Part shown: positions 18,189 to 25,759 of the stretch, piece after piece
How positions within the stretch are numbered: position 1 is the stretch's first letter
How the letters are laid out: each line of letters begins with the position of its first letter
From: Chitinophaga costaii
Lineage (GTDB): Bacteria > Bacteroidota > Bacteroidia > Chitinophagales > Chitinophagaceae
NCBI RefSeq assembly: GCF_900094705.1
Contig: NZ_FMAR01000005.1
Location: 62,001 to 126,000, forward strand
Length of the DNA: 64,000 nt
Reading direction: 5' to 3'
Notes under the pieces: model-generated
The model's database searches: none
The model's input: only the letters and a program-made list of their open reading frames with translations
What the model was told of the DNA's origin: nothing
Made by a program: the position numbers and the translations under genes

Positions 18189-18197
18189 AATAAGAAG

Positions 18198-18350
18198 ATG
18201 ATAAAAGATATAGAACAACAAAACGAAAACACAACACCCAACAGTAAACAGTAAACAGTTGGCAGTATTAAAGGAGCATTTCCCCTCTTGCTTTAAGGCT
18301 GATGGGTCTTTTGATGTGGAGCGTTTTAAGGCTGAAATAGCCCCGATTTT
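18198..18350 (+). pseudogene. Remnant: N-terminus of type III DNA methyltransferase (mod)
   Basis: ATG at 18198 begins MIKDIEQQNENTTPNSKQ and hits a stop. One frame away, from 18256, the sequence reads QLAVLKEHFPSCFKADGSFD and on to about AEIAP, which is the N-terminal 'LxEHFPxCFxxDGxFDxxxF' block of type III Mod proteins. The shift is explained by the tandem repeat at 18240-18259: deleting one 7-bp AACAGTA copy joins the two frames exactly. The rest of mod (target recognition and methylase motifs) is missing. Confidence 0.72.
18240..18259. repeat. 7-bp tandem repeat that breaks the mod frame
   Basis: AACAGTA occurs twice in tandem, followed by a third partial copy AACAGT. Two copies minus one restores a continuous mod N-terminus. 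This is either a slippage mutation that killed the gene or the trace of a phase-variable switch. Confidence 0.75.
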
Positions 18351-18575
18351 ATGTATGTAGTTAAAAAGGATAACGGAGAAAAGATTTTAAATGTGATTAT
18401 AGAAACAAAGGATGTAGAAAATCAAACTTCATTGAGAGGTATTGAACTAGCAAAAATTGATTGTGCAAGAGTGTTCTTTAATCAGCTAACAATTGATGGA
18501 TATAAGGTTGAGTTTAAGACACAATTGAATAATAAAAAGATTAGACAAATCATTGATGAAGCATTGCAATTGTAG
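18351..18575 (+). pseudogene. Remnant: C-terminus of type III restriction endonuclease (res)
   Basis: About 74 residues ending at TAG. The block 'IIETKDVENQTSLRGIELAKIDCARVFF' signature (key residues E-T-K, LRG, KIDCA) and the ending 'QLNNKKIRQIIDEALQL' match the last part of type III Res subunits, which includes the nuclease motif region. It directly follows the mod N-terminus, so roughly 4-5 kb between (most of mod and most of res) has been lost by an internal deletion. Not expected to be functional. Confidence 0.72.
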
Positions 18576-18589
18576 ATTCTGGTGAACTC

Positions 18590-18760
18590 GGTTCTTCCCC
18601 AATTTTGGTGATTAAAACGGTGCAAACAAAACCAGCTTTCTAAGTAATTCAAAACCTGCTCTTCCATACATCTGCCTTTTAATCATTTTAAGCCTGTTTA
18701 CATTTCCTTCGACCGGCCCATTGCTCCAATACAGAGACAAGGCATTCTCTATAGTACGAT
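18590..18760 (-). pseudogene. ISL3-family transposase, C-terminal remnant with right end
   Basis: On the minus strand from about 18758 the frame reads RTIENALSLYWSNGPVEGN, then NRLKMIKRQMYGRAGFELLRK and a stop at 18612. The S-N-G-x-V-E-G-x-x-N-x-x-K-x-x-K-R motif is the conserved C-terminal Glu block of ISL3 (IS204/IS1001/IS1165) transposases. Immediately after the stop, 18590-18611 resembles an ISL3-type terminal repeat (minus-strand end of GGTTCTTCCCC). Only about 49 codons remain, so it is inert. Confidence 0.8.
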
Positions 18761-19117
18761 TGTAGATTCTGTTTTATGTTGACCCATCATTCTGTTTTAT
18801 GCTCACCCACCATTCTGGGATGCTGACCCACCAATTTTGAAGGTCTTCCAAAATTTTTATTCATCAATTCTGGGATGTTGCCCCACCCAGGTTGCACTTT
18901 TGGTCACGATGTGCCATTGTCATGCTGGCATGTTGACCCACCTGCAGGTAAATGATAATGAGTAAGCGCTTTTTACGGTCATTTGCTCCAAAAAACAGGA
19001 GCATAACACAAAAGCCCCTAGCAATGGAACAGTTAAAACAGATCCTTCAACTATAATGTCCTATTATCGGTAACAAACTTATATTTTCTGTGTCCCCGTT
19101 AGGGTCATAAAACAGAA
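18761..19117 (+). mobile_element. IS21-type element remnant (both ends, body deleted)
   Basis: The left end begins TGTAGATTCTGTTTTATG and carries five spaced copies of a motif like ATG(T/C)TGACCCACCA (about 18776, 18799, 18820, 18874, 18929), the kind of multiple terminal repeats that bind IS21 IstA. A short frame follows (18958-19056, MSKRFLRS ... MEQLKQILQL, stop), which looks like the start of istA. The right end at 19102-19117, GGGTCATAAAACAGAA, is close to the inverse of the left end. Transposase and istB are absent. The family assignment rests on the repeat architecture and the short istA-like start. Confidence 0.6.
18958..19056 (+). pseudogene. Truncated istA-like start (32 codons)
   Basis: ATG at 18958 opens 32 codons ending MEQLKQILQL then TAA. 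Many Bacteroidota IS21 IstA proteins begin with a similar (M)xxLKQI(L/I)xL helix before their helix-turn-helix, so this is probably the first piece of istA cut off by a deletion. Low information content limits certainty. Confidence 0.45.
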
Positions 19118-19118
19118 A

Positions 19119-19137
19119 ACCCGCTCTTAGAGCGGGT
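19119..19137 (-). terminator. Terminator of tRNA-Leu
   Basis: ACCCGCT/AGCGGGT stem with a small loop, followed on the minus strand by TTTTCTGTTTT. It lies 16 bp beyond the 3' end of the tRNA. Its T-run merges with the right end of the IS21 remnant. Confidence 0.75.
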
Positions 19138-19152
19138 CGTTAGTTGCTTTCG

Positions 19153-19236
19153 TGCGAAGGAGGAGATTCGAACTCCCAAGCCCTTTCGAGCACTACCACC
19201 TCAAAGTAGCGCGTCTACCAATTTCGCCACCTTCGC
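19153..19236 (-). tRNA. tRNA-Leu (anticodon GAG)
   Basis: 84 nt on the minus strand. Acceptor stem GCGAAGG pairs with CCTTCGC, D-arm GCGAAATTGGTAGACGC, anticodon stem CTACT/GGTAG with loop TTGAGGT (anticodon GAG), a long class II variable arm TGCTCGAAAGGGCTT, and a T-arm with TTCGAAT. Discriminator base A; the CCA end is not encoded. Reads CUC and CUU leucine codons. Confidence 0.95.
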
Positions 19237-19252
19237 ATTTGGTAAGGAGGTG

Positions 19253-19283
19253 CAAAAATACATGGATTTTCAACATAGACAAA
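19253..19283 (-). promoter_or_regulatory. Promoter of tRNA-Leu
   Basis: On the minus strand a -33 TTTG (TTG at 19282-19280) and a -7 TATTTTTG (19260-19253) are separated by 19 bp, a good match to the Bacteroidota vegetative promoter, 17 bp upstream of the mature tRNA 5' end. Confidence 0.7.
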
Positions 19284-19374
19284 TTTAAGTTGCCTCCGCC
19301 TTCTTTTTTTTAAAATTTTCTTACCCGCACCCTCCGCTCCTTATCGTATATTCGGGCACTAAAACCAGGCTTTT

Positions 19375-19638
19375 ATGCAGAAAATCATCATCGTTACACT
19401 CCTGCTGGACAAAATCCAACCTCCGGCTGGCAGCCCCGATCAACAGGGCGCTGTGCTGGTGAACGAACTGCCTCAAATCGATGCCCTCCTCGCTGAAGGC
19501 TGGCAGCTTATTGAATACAAAGTACTTCACCACGACACTACCAAAAACGCCCTCCTGCTTTCCGTACTTCTGGACGATGGCGCAGATCCGGACGATCCGC
19601 TCTACGAATTTGACGAAGAAGACCTCGACCTCGAATAA
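19375..19638 (+). CDS. Small acidic hypothetical protein
   Basis: 87 residues, starting at the ATG at 19375. No recognised domain. The N-terminus reads as a beta strand (KIIIVTLLLDKI), the middle contains 'LAEGWQLIEYKVLHH', and the C-terminus is strongly acidic (runs of D and E). No signal peptide or membrane helix, so probably cytosolic. A similar 'GWQ(L/V)' plus short strand layout occurs in small DUF-type proteins, but I cannot assign a family. Divergent from tRNA-Leu and upstream of the DUF2130 gene. Confidence 0.65.
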   Translation: MQKIIIVTLLLDKIQPPAGSPDQQGAVLVNELPQIDALLAEGWQLIEYKVLHHDTTKNALLLSVLLDDGADPDDPLYEFDEEDLDLE

Positions 19639-19735
19639 CCGCCTGCAACATATCTTTGATCAACACATATTTCCAGGAAGGGCCACCACCCTTCCTTTTT
19701 TATATCCGCATCCACCCCCACAATGGCAGTTTTAT

Positions 19736-19743
19736 TACCTTTG
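19736..19743 (+). promoter_or_regulatory. -7 box upstream of DUF2130 gene
   Basis: TACCTTTG matches TAnnTTTG and lies 61 bp before the chosen start codon at 19805, supporting that start over the upstream in-frame ATG at 19481. No clear -33 TTG is seen. Confidence 0.55.
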
Positions 19744-19804
19744 CACATCGCAGATACAATGCGCACTGCACTGCTATTTTACAGCCGTACAAAACATAGA
19801 TCAC

Positions 19805-21076
19805 ATGGGAACATCAATCACCTGCCCGAGCTGCAAACACCAGTTTGTGATGGAAGACGCCTTTGCCGCAGATATCGAAAAAGATATGCGCGGTAAAATG
19901 GAAGTGGAATGGCGCAAACGCATGGAGGCCCTCCAGGCGGAAAAAACCCAGGTAGCTTCCCTCCGACAGCAAATAGAACTACAAAAAAGCCAACAGGAAC
20001 AAGAACTGCAGCAACGCCTCCAAACCGAAAAATCCCGCCTGCAGCAAAGCCTCAGCGAAACCATCCGCAAGGAAATGATGGGCGACTTTGAAAATCGCCT
20101 GCAATTGGCACAGCAATCCCAGCAGGAAATGGAAGAAAAATTGCGCAACGCCCGCCAGAAAGAATTAGCATTCCTCAAAAAAGAACAGGAGCTACTGAAC
20201 AAAGAGCAGGAGCTGGAACTGCAATTGCAAAAACGCCTGTTGGAACAACGCAACCAACTCACTGAAGCCATCCGCAAAGAAGAAGCCGAACGCAGCCAGT
20301 TAAAAGACACCGAATACCAGCTTCGCCTCCGCGAAATGGAAAAGAAATTTGAAGACCAGCGCCGCCTGGCCGAAGAAATGCGGCAGAAAGCCGAACAAGG
20401 TTCCATGCAGCTACAAGGCGAAGCACAGGAACTGGCGCTGGAAGAAATGCTGCGCGCCACCTTCCCCTTCGACGAAGTAGTACCCGTGGGCAAAGGCGTG
20501 CGCGGGGCCGACTGCATACAGGTAATACGCAACCAGTATGGCCAGGAATGCGGAAAGATTATGTATGAAAGCAAACGCACCAAGGAATTTGGCAAAGACT
20601 GGGTGGAAAAACTGAAAGCGGATATGCGCGGCAACGGCATTGAAGTAGCCGTGCTGGTTACCCAAACCTTACCCAAAGAACTGGAACGCTTTGGCGAAAA
20701 AGAAGGCGTTTGGGTATGCACCTTCGCCGAAGTAAAAAGCCTGGCCCATGTACTGCGCGATGGCGTGATCCGGATATCTTCCGCCATGAAAACGCAAGAA
20801 AATAAAGGCGATAAAGTTCACATGCTCTATGCCTACCTGACCAGTGGCGAATTTGCCGAACAATGGAAGGCCATCCGCGAAGGCTTCCTGGCCATGCGCA
20901 ATTCTATCATTAAAGAAAGGGAAGCCATGGAAAAGATATGGAAAGCCCGCGAAAAACAACTCGAAAAGGTAATGCTGAATGCTGCCCATATCAAAGGCTC
21001 TATCGAAGGTATTGCCGGCAGCGATTCGGTAGATCTGAAACTACTGGAAGACGCCGCTGATCTCCTGGAAGAATAA
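19805..21076 (+). CDS. DUF2130 family protein with long coiled coil
   Basis: The frame is open from 19481, but ATG at 19805 starts MGTSITCPSCKHQF, giving 423 residues that begin with a CPxC zinc-ribbon-like motif (residues 7-10). Residues about 30-205 are one long Gln/Glu/Lys-rich coiled coil. The C-terminal half (about 215-380) is the DUF2130 core with 'FDEVVPVGKGVRGADCIQVI' and 'YESKRTKEFGKDWVEKLKADM', which resembles restriction-endonuclease-like folds (conserved D...E-x-K). The family's role is unknown; coiled coil plus nuclease-like fold suggests a nucleic-acid-associated cytosolic protein. It lies 18 bp before the HAD gene, so probably in one operon. Confidence 0.88.
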   Translation: MGTSITCPSCKHQFVMEDAFAADIEKDMRGKMEVEWRKRMEALQAEKTQVASLRQQIELQKSQQEQELQQRLQTEKSRLQQSLSETIRKEMMGDFENRLQLAQQSQQEMEEKLRNARQKELAFLKKEQELLNKEQELELQLQKRLLEQRNQLTEAIRKEEAERSQLKDTEYQLRLREMEKKFEDQRRLAEEMRQKAEQGSMQLQGEAQELALEEMLRATFPFDEVVPVGKGVRGADCIQVIRNQYGQECGKIMYESKRTKEFGKDWVEKLKADMRGNGIEVAVLVTQTLPKELERFGEKEGVWVCTFAEVKSLAHVLRDGVIRISSAMKTQENKGDKVHMLYAYLTSGEFAEQWKAIREGFLAMRNSIIKEREAMEKIWKAREKQLEKVMLNAAHIKGSIEGIAGSDSVDLKLLEDAADLLEE

Positions 21077-21094
21077 ACCGATAAAAAATAAGCT

Positions 21095-21715
21095 ATGCGC
21101 TACACCTCCATCATTTTTGATTTAGGCGCCGTACTGATAGACTGGAATCCACGCTTACTGTACCGTAAAATTTTTGACACAGAAACAGAGATCGATCACT
21201 TCCTTTCGCACGTAGCCACCTCCGACTGGAACGAAATGCAGGATGCCGGACGATCGCTGGCAGAAGGCACGGAACAGCTGGTAAAAATGCATCCTCAACA
21301 TGAAACACCCATCCGCGCTTATTATGGCCGCTGGCGCGAAATGCTGGCAGGCCCCATCGGCGAAACGGTGGAGCTATTCCACCAGTTAAAACAACAGCCT
21401 GGCCTGCATTGTTACGCCCTCACCAACTGGAGCGCAGAAACCTTTCCCATTGCGCTAGAAAACTATCCCTTTCTTCAATGGTTCGATGGCATCGTGGTAT
21501 CGGGCCAGGAAGGTATGCGCAAACCCACGCCGGCCTTTTATGAACTGCTGCTGGAACGTTACCACATAGACCGCCACCATACACTGTTCATCGACGACAA
21601 TGCCCGCAACGTGGCCGCAGCCGAAGCATTGGGCATAGAAAGCGTGGTATTTACCAACGCAGCAGCACTGGCGGAAGTGCTGTACGAAAAGGGCATACTG
21701 CCCCGGCCACAATAA
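21095..21715 (+). CDS. HAD family phosphatase (YihX-like, HAD-IA)
   Basis: 206 residues. HAD motif I is FDLGAVLIDW (residues 8-17) with nucleophile Asp and the D-x-G variant seen in YihX-like sugar-phosphate phosphatases; motif II is 'ALTNWS' (about 109-114, Thr/Asn/Ser), motif III Lys in 'GMRKPTPAFY' (about 135-144) and motif IV 'FIDDNARNVAAA' (about 168-179). A helical C1 cap lies between motifs I and II. It should hydrolyse small phosphate esters in the cytosol; the substrate cannot be predicted. It follows the DUF2130 gene by 18 bp. Confidence 0.9.
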   Translation: MRYTSIIFDLGAVLIDWNPRLLYRKIFDTETEIDHFLSHVATSDWNEMQDAGRSLAEGTEQLVKMHPQHETPIRAYYGRWREMLAGPIGETVELFHQLKQQPGLHCYALTNWSAETFPIALENYPFLQWFDGIVVSGQEGMRKPTPAFYELLLERYHIDRHHTLFIDDNARNVAAAEALGIESVVFTNAAALAEVLYEKGILPRPQ

Positions 21716-21785
21716 GAAATGTTGTAAAGTTACTTGCCCGTCTCCTGCAAGTTTACTTACTTTGGGTGTTCTTTACCGAAAATAA

Positions 21786-21905
21786 CGTCTTCCAGGTTGC
21801 CGGTGTAATACCCGGTAGGAAAAAGGAACCGTGTGCAAATCACGGGCTGTTGCGCAACTGTAAACCCGCTTCCATAGCGGGTAAGCCAGATACTTACCTT
21901 GAATA
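21786..21905 (+). ncRNA. Cobalamin (AdoCbl-type) riboswitch upstream of metE
   Basis: The leader contains the core GGAACCGTGTG, CAAATCACGG, GCTGTTGCGCAACTGTAA and then GCCAGATAC, the conserved order of the B12-box family (G-A-A-x-x-x-GTGxAAATC ... CGCAACTGT ... AGCCAGxxAC). AGGT near 21794 and ACCT near 21897 can close the P1 stem. It should reduce MetE (B12-independent) synthesis when cobalamin is present. Confidence 0.9.
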
Positions 21906-21912
21906 CGGACTA

Positions 21913-22013
21913 ATGCTTTCGCAGTTTAAAGCAATCGTCAGGACCGCGTGCGCCGGGTAGCTCCTACTCATCGCCCCGTGGTGTCCTTTCCTGTCTTTTA
22001 CTTCCGAAAGCAT
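21913..22013 (+). promoter_or_regulatory. Riboswitch expression platform, long inverted repeat
   Basis: ATGCTTTCG (21913-21921) and CGAAAGCAT (22005-22013) are exact complements, and inside them AGGAC (21940-21944) faces GTCCT (21982-21986). They could form a long stem between the aptamer and the metE start, ending about 50 bases before the start codon. No T-run follows, so control may be of translation or by transcript stability. Confidence 0.5.
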
Positions 22014-22063
22014 ACTCATCAAACGTAAGGACATTAATTTATTTAATGTTTTAAACCAGTTTT

Positions 22064-24376
22064 ATGCGTATGCTGAAAAACAACCTGGGCTACCCCCGTG
22101 TAGGCCCTCGCCGGGAACTTAAAAAAGCCTGTGAAGGTTATTGGTCCGGCCAGCTTTCCCGTTCCGCTTTGTTCATGGCCGCCACACAGGTGCGCGAAGC
22201 CAATCTCCAGTTGCAAAAAGATGCCGGCGTAGACCTGGTACCCTGCAACGATTTTAGCCTGTACGACCAGGTGCTGGACATGTCGCTGCTGCTGGGCGCT
22301 ATCCCCGACCGCTACACACCCGTGGTTACAGACGTGGCAAACAATGCGGAGATAGATCTCTACTTTGCCATGGCCCGCGGCTACCAGCGCGATGGACTGG
22401 ACATCACAGCCATGGAAATGACCAAGTGGTTTGATACCAATTACCATTACATTGTACCTGAATTCAAAGCCCATCAAACCTTCCGCATTTTTTCCAACAA
22501 GGTGTTCGCCGAAACCGGCGCTGCACGCCACTTCCTGGGCCATGTACCCAAGCCGGTACTCATTGGCCCCGTATCTTATTTACTGCTCGGGAAAGAAAAA
22601 GAAGCCGGCTTTAATAAGATAGATCTGATCAAAAACCTGGTGCCGGTATATGTAGACATCCTTAATAAATTGCAGGCTGACTACCAGGTAGAATGGGTAC
22701 AACTGGACGAGCCTTTCCTGGCTATGGACCTTACCGAAGCGCAACAACAAGCGTTTCACTATGCCTATGCGGAGATCAAAAAAAATTGCCCTCACATCAA
22801 GATATTACTCACCACCTATTTCGGTGCGCTGGGTGATAATACCGCACTGGCAACAGGCCTGCCGGTGAGCGCCCTGCATATAGACCTGGTACGTGCGCCG
22901 CAGCAATTGGAAACGGTGTTACAGGCACTTCCTGCGGAAGTAAGCCTTTCCCTGGGTGTAATAGATGGACGCAACATCTGGAAAAACGATTACGAAAAAT
23001 CAAAAACATTGCTGCAACGTGCCGTGGAAGTACTGGGCTCAGCGCGGGTTATGATTGCCCCTTCCTGCTCTTTATTGCATTCACCTTTCGACCTCGATGC
23101 AGAAGTAAAACTGCCGGATGAAGTGCGCAACTGGATGGCCTTTGCCAAACAAAAATTACAGGAGATGAGCGAACTGCACGCCATCCTGGAAGGCAATACC
23201 AGCCTGCTGCTCGCTAACCAACAAGCTATGGAGCAGCGCCGCACCTCTACTCGCATTCACCAACCTGCCGTGAAGAACAGGGTAGCGGCACTTACGGAGC
23301 AAGACGCCACCCGTACCCAACCTTTCGCAGCGCGGCAGCGCCTTCAGCATGCCCGCTTTAAATTGCCTTTATTCCCCACCACTACGATAGGATCTTTCCC
23401 GCAAACGGCAGATATCCGTCAGCTCAGGGCGCGTTGGAAAAAAGGAGAGCTTACGCAGGCGCAATATGAATCGGCCCTGGAACAAGCTACAATAGAAATT
23501 ATCCGCTGGCAGGAAGCAGTAGGTTTAGATGTACTGGTACATGGTGAATTTGAGCGCAATGATATGGTGGAATATTTTGGCGAACAGCTAGCAGGCTTTT
23601 TATTCACTACCAATGGTTGGGTACAAAGCTACGGCAGCCGCTGTGTAAAGCCACCCGTGATCTTCGGTGATGTATGGCGCCCGGCAGATATGACGGTGCG
23701 TTGGAGCAGTTTTGCACAGTCCCACACCCGCCAGTGGATGAAGGGCATGCTTACTGGCCCGGTTACTATCCTGCAATGGTCTTTCGTACGCGATGATCAG
23801 CCGCGCTCCGTTACGGCAAATCAGATAGCACTGGCCATCCGCGATGAGGTGGTAGCGCTGGAAGCCGCCGGCATCGCTATTATACAGATAGACGAACCTG
23901 CTATCCGAGAAGGCTTGCCCCTGCGGCAGCAAGACCGTGCCGCCTACCTGGAATGGGCCGTGAAGGCCTTCCGCATATCGGCCAGTGGCGTGCAGGACCA
24001 AACGCAAATACACACCCATATGTGTTACAGCGAGTTCAATGACATCATTGCCCACATCGCCGCCATGGACGCAGATGTGATCACCATCGAAACTTCTCGC
24101 TCGCAAATGGAGTTGCTGGAAGCATTTGCCGGCTTTAAATACCCCAATGAAATAGGCCCCGGCGTGTACGACATTCATTCGCCCAGAGTACCGTCTGTAG
24201 CGGAAATGGAGGCACTGCTGGAAAAAGCAGCCGCCTTGCTGCCCGTTAAAAACATTTGGGTAAATCCCGACTGCGGCCTCAAAACCAGGGCCTGGCCGGA
24301 AACAAAGGCCGCACTGGAAAACATGATCGCCGCCGCAAAAGCTGCGCGGGTTAAAATGTCGCAGGCAATCGCTTAA
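22064..24376 (+). CDS. metE: Cobalamin-independent methionine synthase
   Basis: 770 residues, the usual length (about 755). The ATG at 22064 is taken; a second ATG lies two codons in. N-terminal half carries 'NLGYPRVGPRRELKKACEGYW' (residues 6-26), the hallmark MetE start, and the C-terminal half carries 'TTIGSFPQT' (about 444-452), the zinc-site blocks 'HGEFERNDMVEYFGEQL', 'HMCYSEFNDI' (His and Cys ligands) and 'NPDCGLKTR' (Cys ligand). It transfers the methyl group of 5-methyltetrahydropteroyl-glutamate to homocysteine, the last step of methionine synthesis. The cobalamin riboswitch just upstream implies it is shut down when a B12-dependent enzyme can be used. Confidence 0.97.
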   Translation: MRMLKNNLGYPRVGPRRELKKACEGYWSGQLSRSALFMAATQVREANLQLQKDAGVDLVPCNDFSLYDQVLDMSLLLGAIPDRYTPVVTDVANNAEIDLYFAMARGYQRDGLDITAMEMTKWFDTNYHYIVPEFKAHQTFRIFSNKVFAETGAARHFLGHVPKPVLIGPVSYLLLGKEKEAGFNKIDLIKNLVPVYVDILNKLQADYQVEWVQLDEPFLAMDLTEAQQQAFHYAYAEIKKNCPHIKILLTTYFGALGDNTALATGLPVSALHIDLVRAPQQLETVLQALPAEVSLSLGVIDGRNIWKNDYEKSKTLLQRAVEVLGSARVMIAPSCSLLHSPFDLDAEVKLPDEVRNWMAFAKQKLQEMSELHAILEGNTSLLLANQQAMEQRRTSTRIHQPAVKNRVAALTEQDATRTQPFAARQRLQHARFKLPLFPTTTIGSFPQTADIRQLRARWKKGELTQAQYESALEQATIEIIRWQEAVGLDVLVHGEFERNDMVEYFGEQLAGFLFTTNGWVQSYGSRCVKPPVIFGDVWRPADMTVRWSSFAQSHTRQWMKGMLTGPVTILQWSFVRDDQPRSVTANQIALAIRDEVVALEAAGIAIIQIDEPAIREGLPLRQQDRAAYLEWAVKAFRISASGVQDQTQIHTHMCYSEFNDIIAHIAAMDADVITIETSRSQMELLEAFAGFKYPNEIGPGVYDIHSPRVPSVAEMEALLEKAAALLPVKNIWVNPDCGLKTRAWPETKAALENMIAAAKAARVKMSQAIA

Positions 24377-24397
24377 TACCGGCATTCGCTTAAAAAT

Positions 24398-24432
24398 AAA
24401 GACCGTACACCACCAATGTGTACGGTCTTTTT
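24398..24432. terminator. Terminator between metE and acyl-CoA dehydrogenase gene
   Basis: AAAGACCGTACAC and GTGTACGGTCTTT form a strong stem with T-runs on both strands (TTTTTT on plus, TTTATTTTT on minus). The two genes converge, so it can serve both. Confidence 0.85.
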
Positions 24433-24459
24433 TGATGAAAAACAGGTAGCATAAAGTTG

Positions 24460-25635
24460 TCAGGAAATCGCATTGATGCCCGTAATATCCTGCCCGGTAA
24501 TGAGCAAATGAATATCGTGGGTGCCTTCGTAGGTGATCACACTTTCCAGGTTCATCATATGGCGCATAATGGGGTATTCGCCGGTAATGCCCATGCCCCC
24601 TAAAATCTGGCGGGCTTCCCGGGCAATGTGTAAGGCCGTGTCGCAGGCATTGCGCTTGGCCATAGAAATTTGCGCGGGCGTAGCTTTGTTCTGATCCCGC
24701 AATACTGCCAGCCGCCAATTCATGAGCTGCGCTTTGGATATTTCAGTGATCATCTCCGCCAGCTTTTTCTGCGTAAGCTGAAAACCTGCTATGGGCCGGT
24801 CAAACTGTATCCGTTGTTTTGCATAACGCAGCGCGGCGTCATAACAATCCATGGCTGCACCAATAGCACCCCAGGCAATGCCGAAACGCGCCGAAGACAG
24901 GCAACTGAGCGGCCCGCGCAAGCCCACCACGTTGGGCAGGATATTTTCCTTCGGTACTTTCACATTGTCAAATACCAGCTCGCCGGTAGCACTGGCGCGC
25001 AGGCTCCACTTACCTTTGATCTCCGGCGTGGTAAAGCCTTCCATACCCCGCTCCACGATCAGGCCACGCACTTTGCCTTCCTCATCTTTAGCCCATACCA
25101 CAGCAATGTCGGCAAAAGGGGCATTGGATATCCACATCTTAGCACCATTCAGCACCACATGGTCGCCGGCGTCTTTGTAATGCGTGCGCATACCTGCCGG
25201 GTTAGATCCAAAATCTGGCTCAGTAAGCCCAAAGCAGCCCATCCATTCACCCGTAGCCAGCTTGGGCAGGTACTTGCGCTTCTGCGCCTCGTTGCCAAAA
25301 CCATAAATCGGAAACATCACTAAAGAGCCCTGCACCGATGCCGTAGAACGTACCCCGCTGTCGCCCCGCTCCAGTTCCTGCATCATTAATCCGTAAGACA
25401 TGTAGTCCATGCCCCCGCCGCCGTATTCCAACGGGATGGTAGGCCCAAAGCAACCCACAGCGCCCAAACCCTTAATAATTTGCTGCGGGAACACCGCCTG
25501 CTGGCAGGCATCTTCAATGATAGGCGATATTTCTTTTTTCACAAAATCCCGCACCACCGTGCGCACCATCAGCTGCTCGGTAGTAAGCAACTCATCTATG
25601 CCAAAGTAGTCGGGCGACTGAAACAAGTCTTGCAT
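24460..25635 (-). CDS. gcdH: Glutaryl-CoA dehydrogenase
   Basis: The frame is open from 25728, but the ATG at 25635 (MQDLFQSPDYFGID) is the natural start, giving 391 residues, the family length. The acyl-CoA dehydrogenase fold shows 'CFGLTEPDFGSNPAGM' (about 135-150) and the C-terminal 'YEGTHDIHLLITGQDITG' with catalytic Glu at residue 370, the exact placement in human glutaryl-CoA dehydrogenase. 'ELERGDSGVRSTASVQGSLVM' (about 83-103) also matches that subfamily, including the Arg that binds the glutaryl carboxylate. It oxidatively decarboxylates glutaryl-CoA to crotonyl-CoA in lysine/tryptophan degradation. It converges with metE and is downstream of pyrF. Confidence 0.9.
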   Translation of the reverse strand: MQDLFQSPDYFGIDELLTTEQLMVRTVVRDFVKKEISPIIEDACQQAVFPQQIIKGLGAVGCFGPTIPLEYGGGGMDYMSYGLMMQELERGDSGVRSTASVQGSLVMFPIYGFGNEAQKRKYLPKLATGEWMGCFGLTEPDFGSNPAGMRTHYKDAGDHVVLNGAKMWISNAPFADIAVVWAKDEEGKVRGLIVERGMEGFTTPEIKGKWSLRASATGELVFDNVKVPKENILPNVVGLRGPLSCLSSARFGIAWGAIGAAMDCYDAALRYAKQRIQFDRPIAGFQLTQKKLAEMITEISKAQLMNWRLAVLRDQNKATPAQISMAKRNACDTALHIAREARQILGGMGITGEYPIMRHMMNLESVITYEGTHDIHLLITGQDITGINAIS

Positions 25636-25711
25636 AATGGAGGATTGTGATAACGTGAAATCCTTATGAAGATCACAAATAAATACTAGATAACAAACTG
25701 CCTTACAACAA

Positions 25712-25737
25712 AGAAGCCTGGCAATCACCAGGCTTCT
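25712..25737 (-). terminator. Terminator of pyrF
   Basis: AGAAGCCTGG and CCAGGCTTCT form a stem; on the minus strand it is followed by TTTGTTGT, 22 bp after the pyrF stop. Confidence 0.75.
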
Positions 25738-25759
25738 CCGTTATACGATCAGGATAATG

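Noticed and set aside
16140..19240. Possible att site duplicating the tRNA-Leu 3' end
   Set aside because: I found no second copy of the tRNA 3' end in the island and no integrase gene, so an integrative element cannot be claimed.
19801..20787. Long minus-strand open frame (328 codons) opposite the DUF2130 gene
   Set aside because: It is Ser/Arg/Cys-rich, the mirror of the Gln/Glu/Lys coiled coil on the plus strand, and has no protein-like motif.
23600..24718. 372-codon minus-strand frame across metE and the next gene
   Set aside because: It crosses the metE terminator and overlaps metE and gcdH coding regions; composition is not protein-like.
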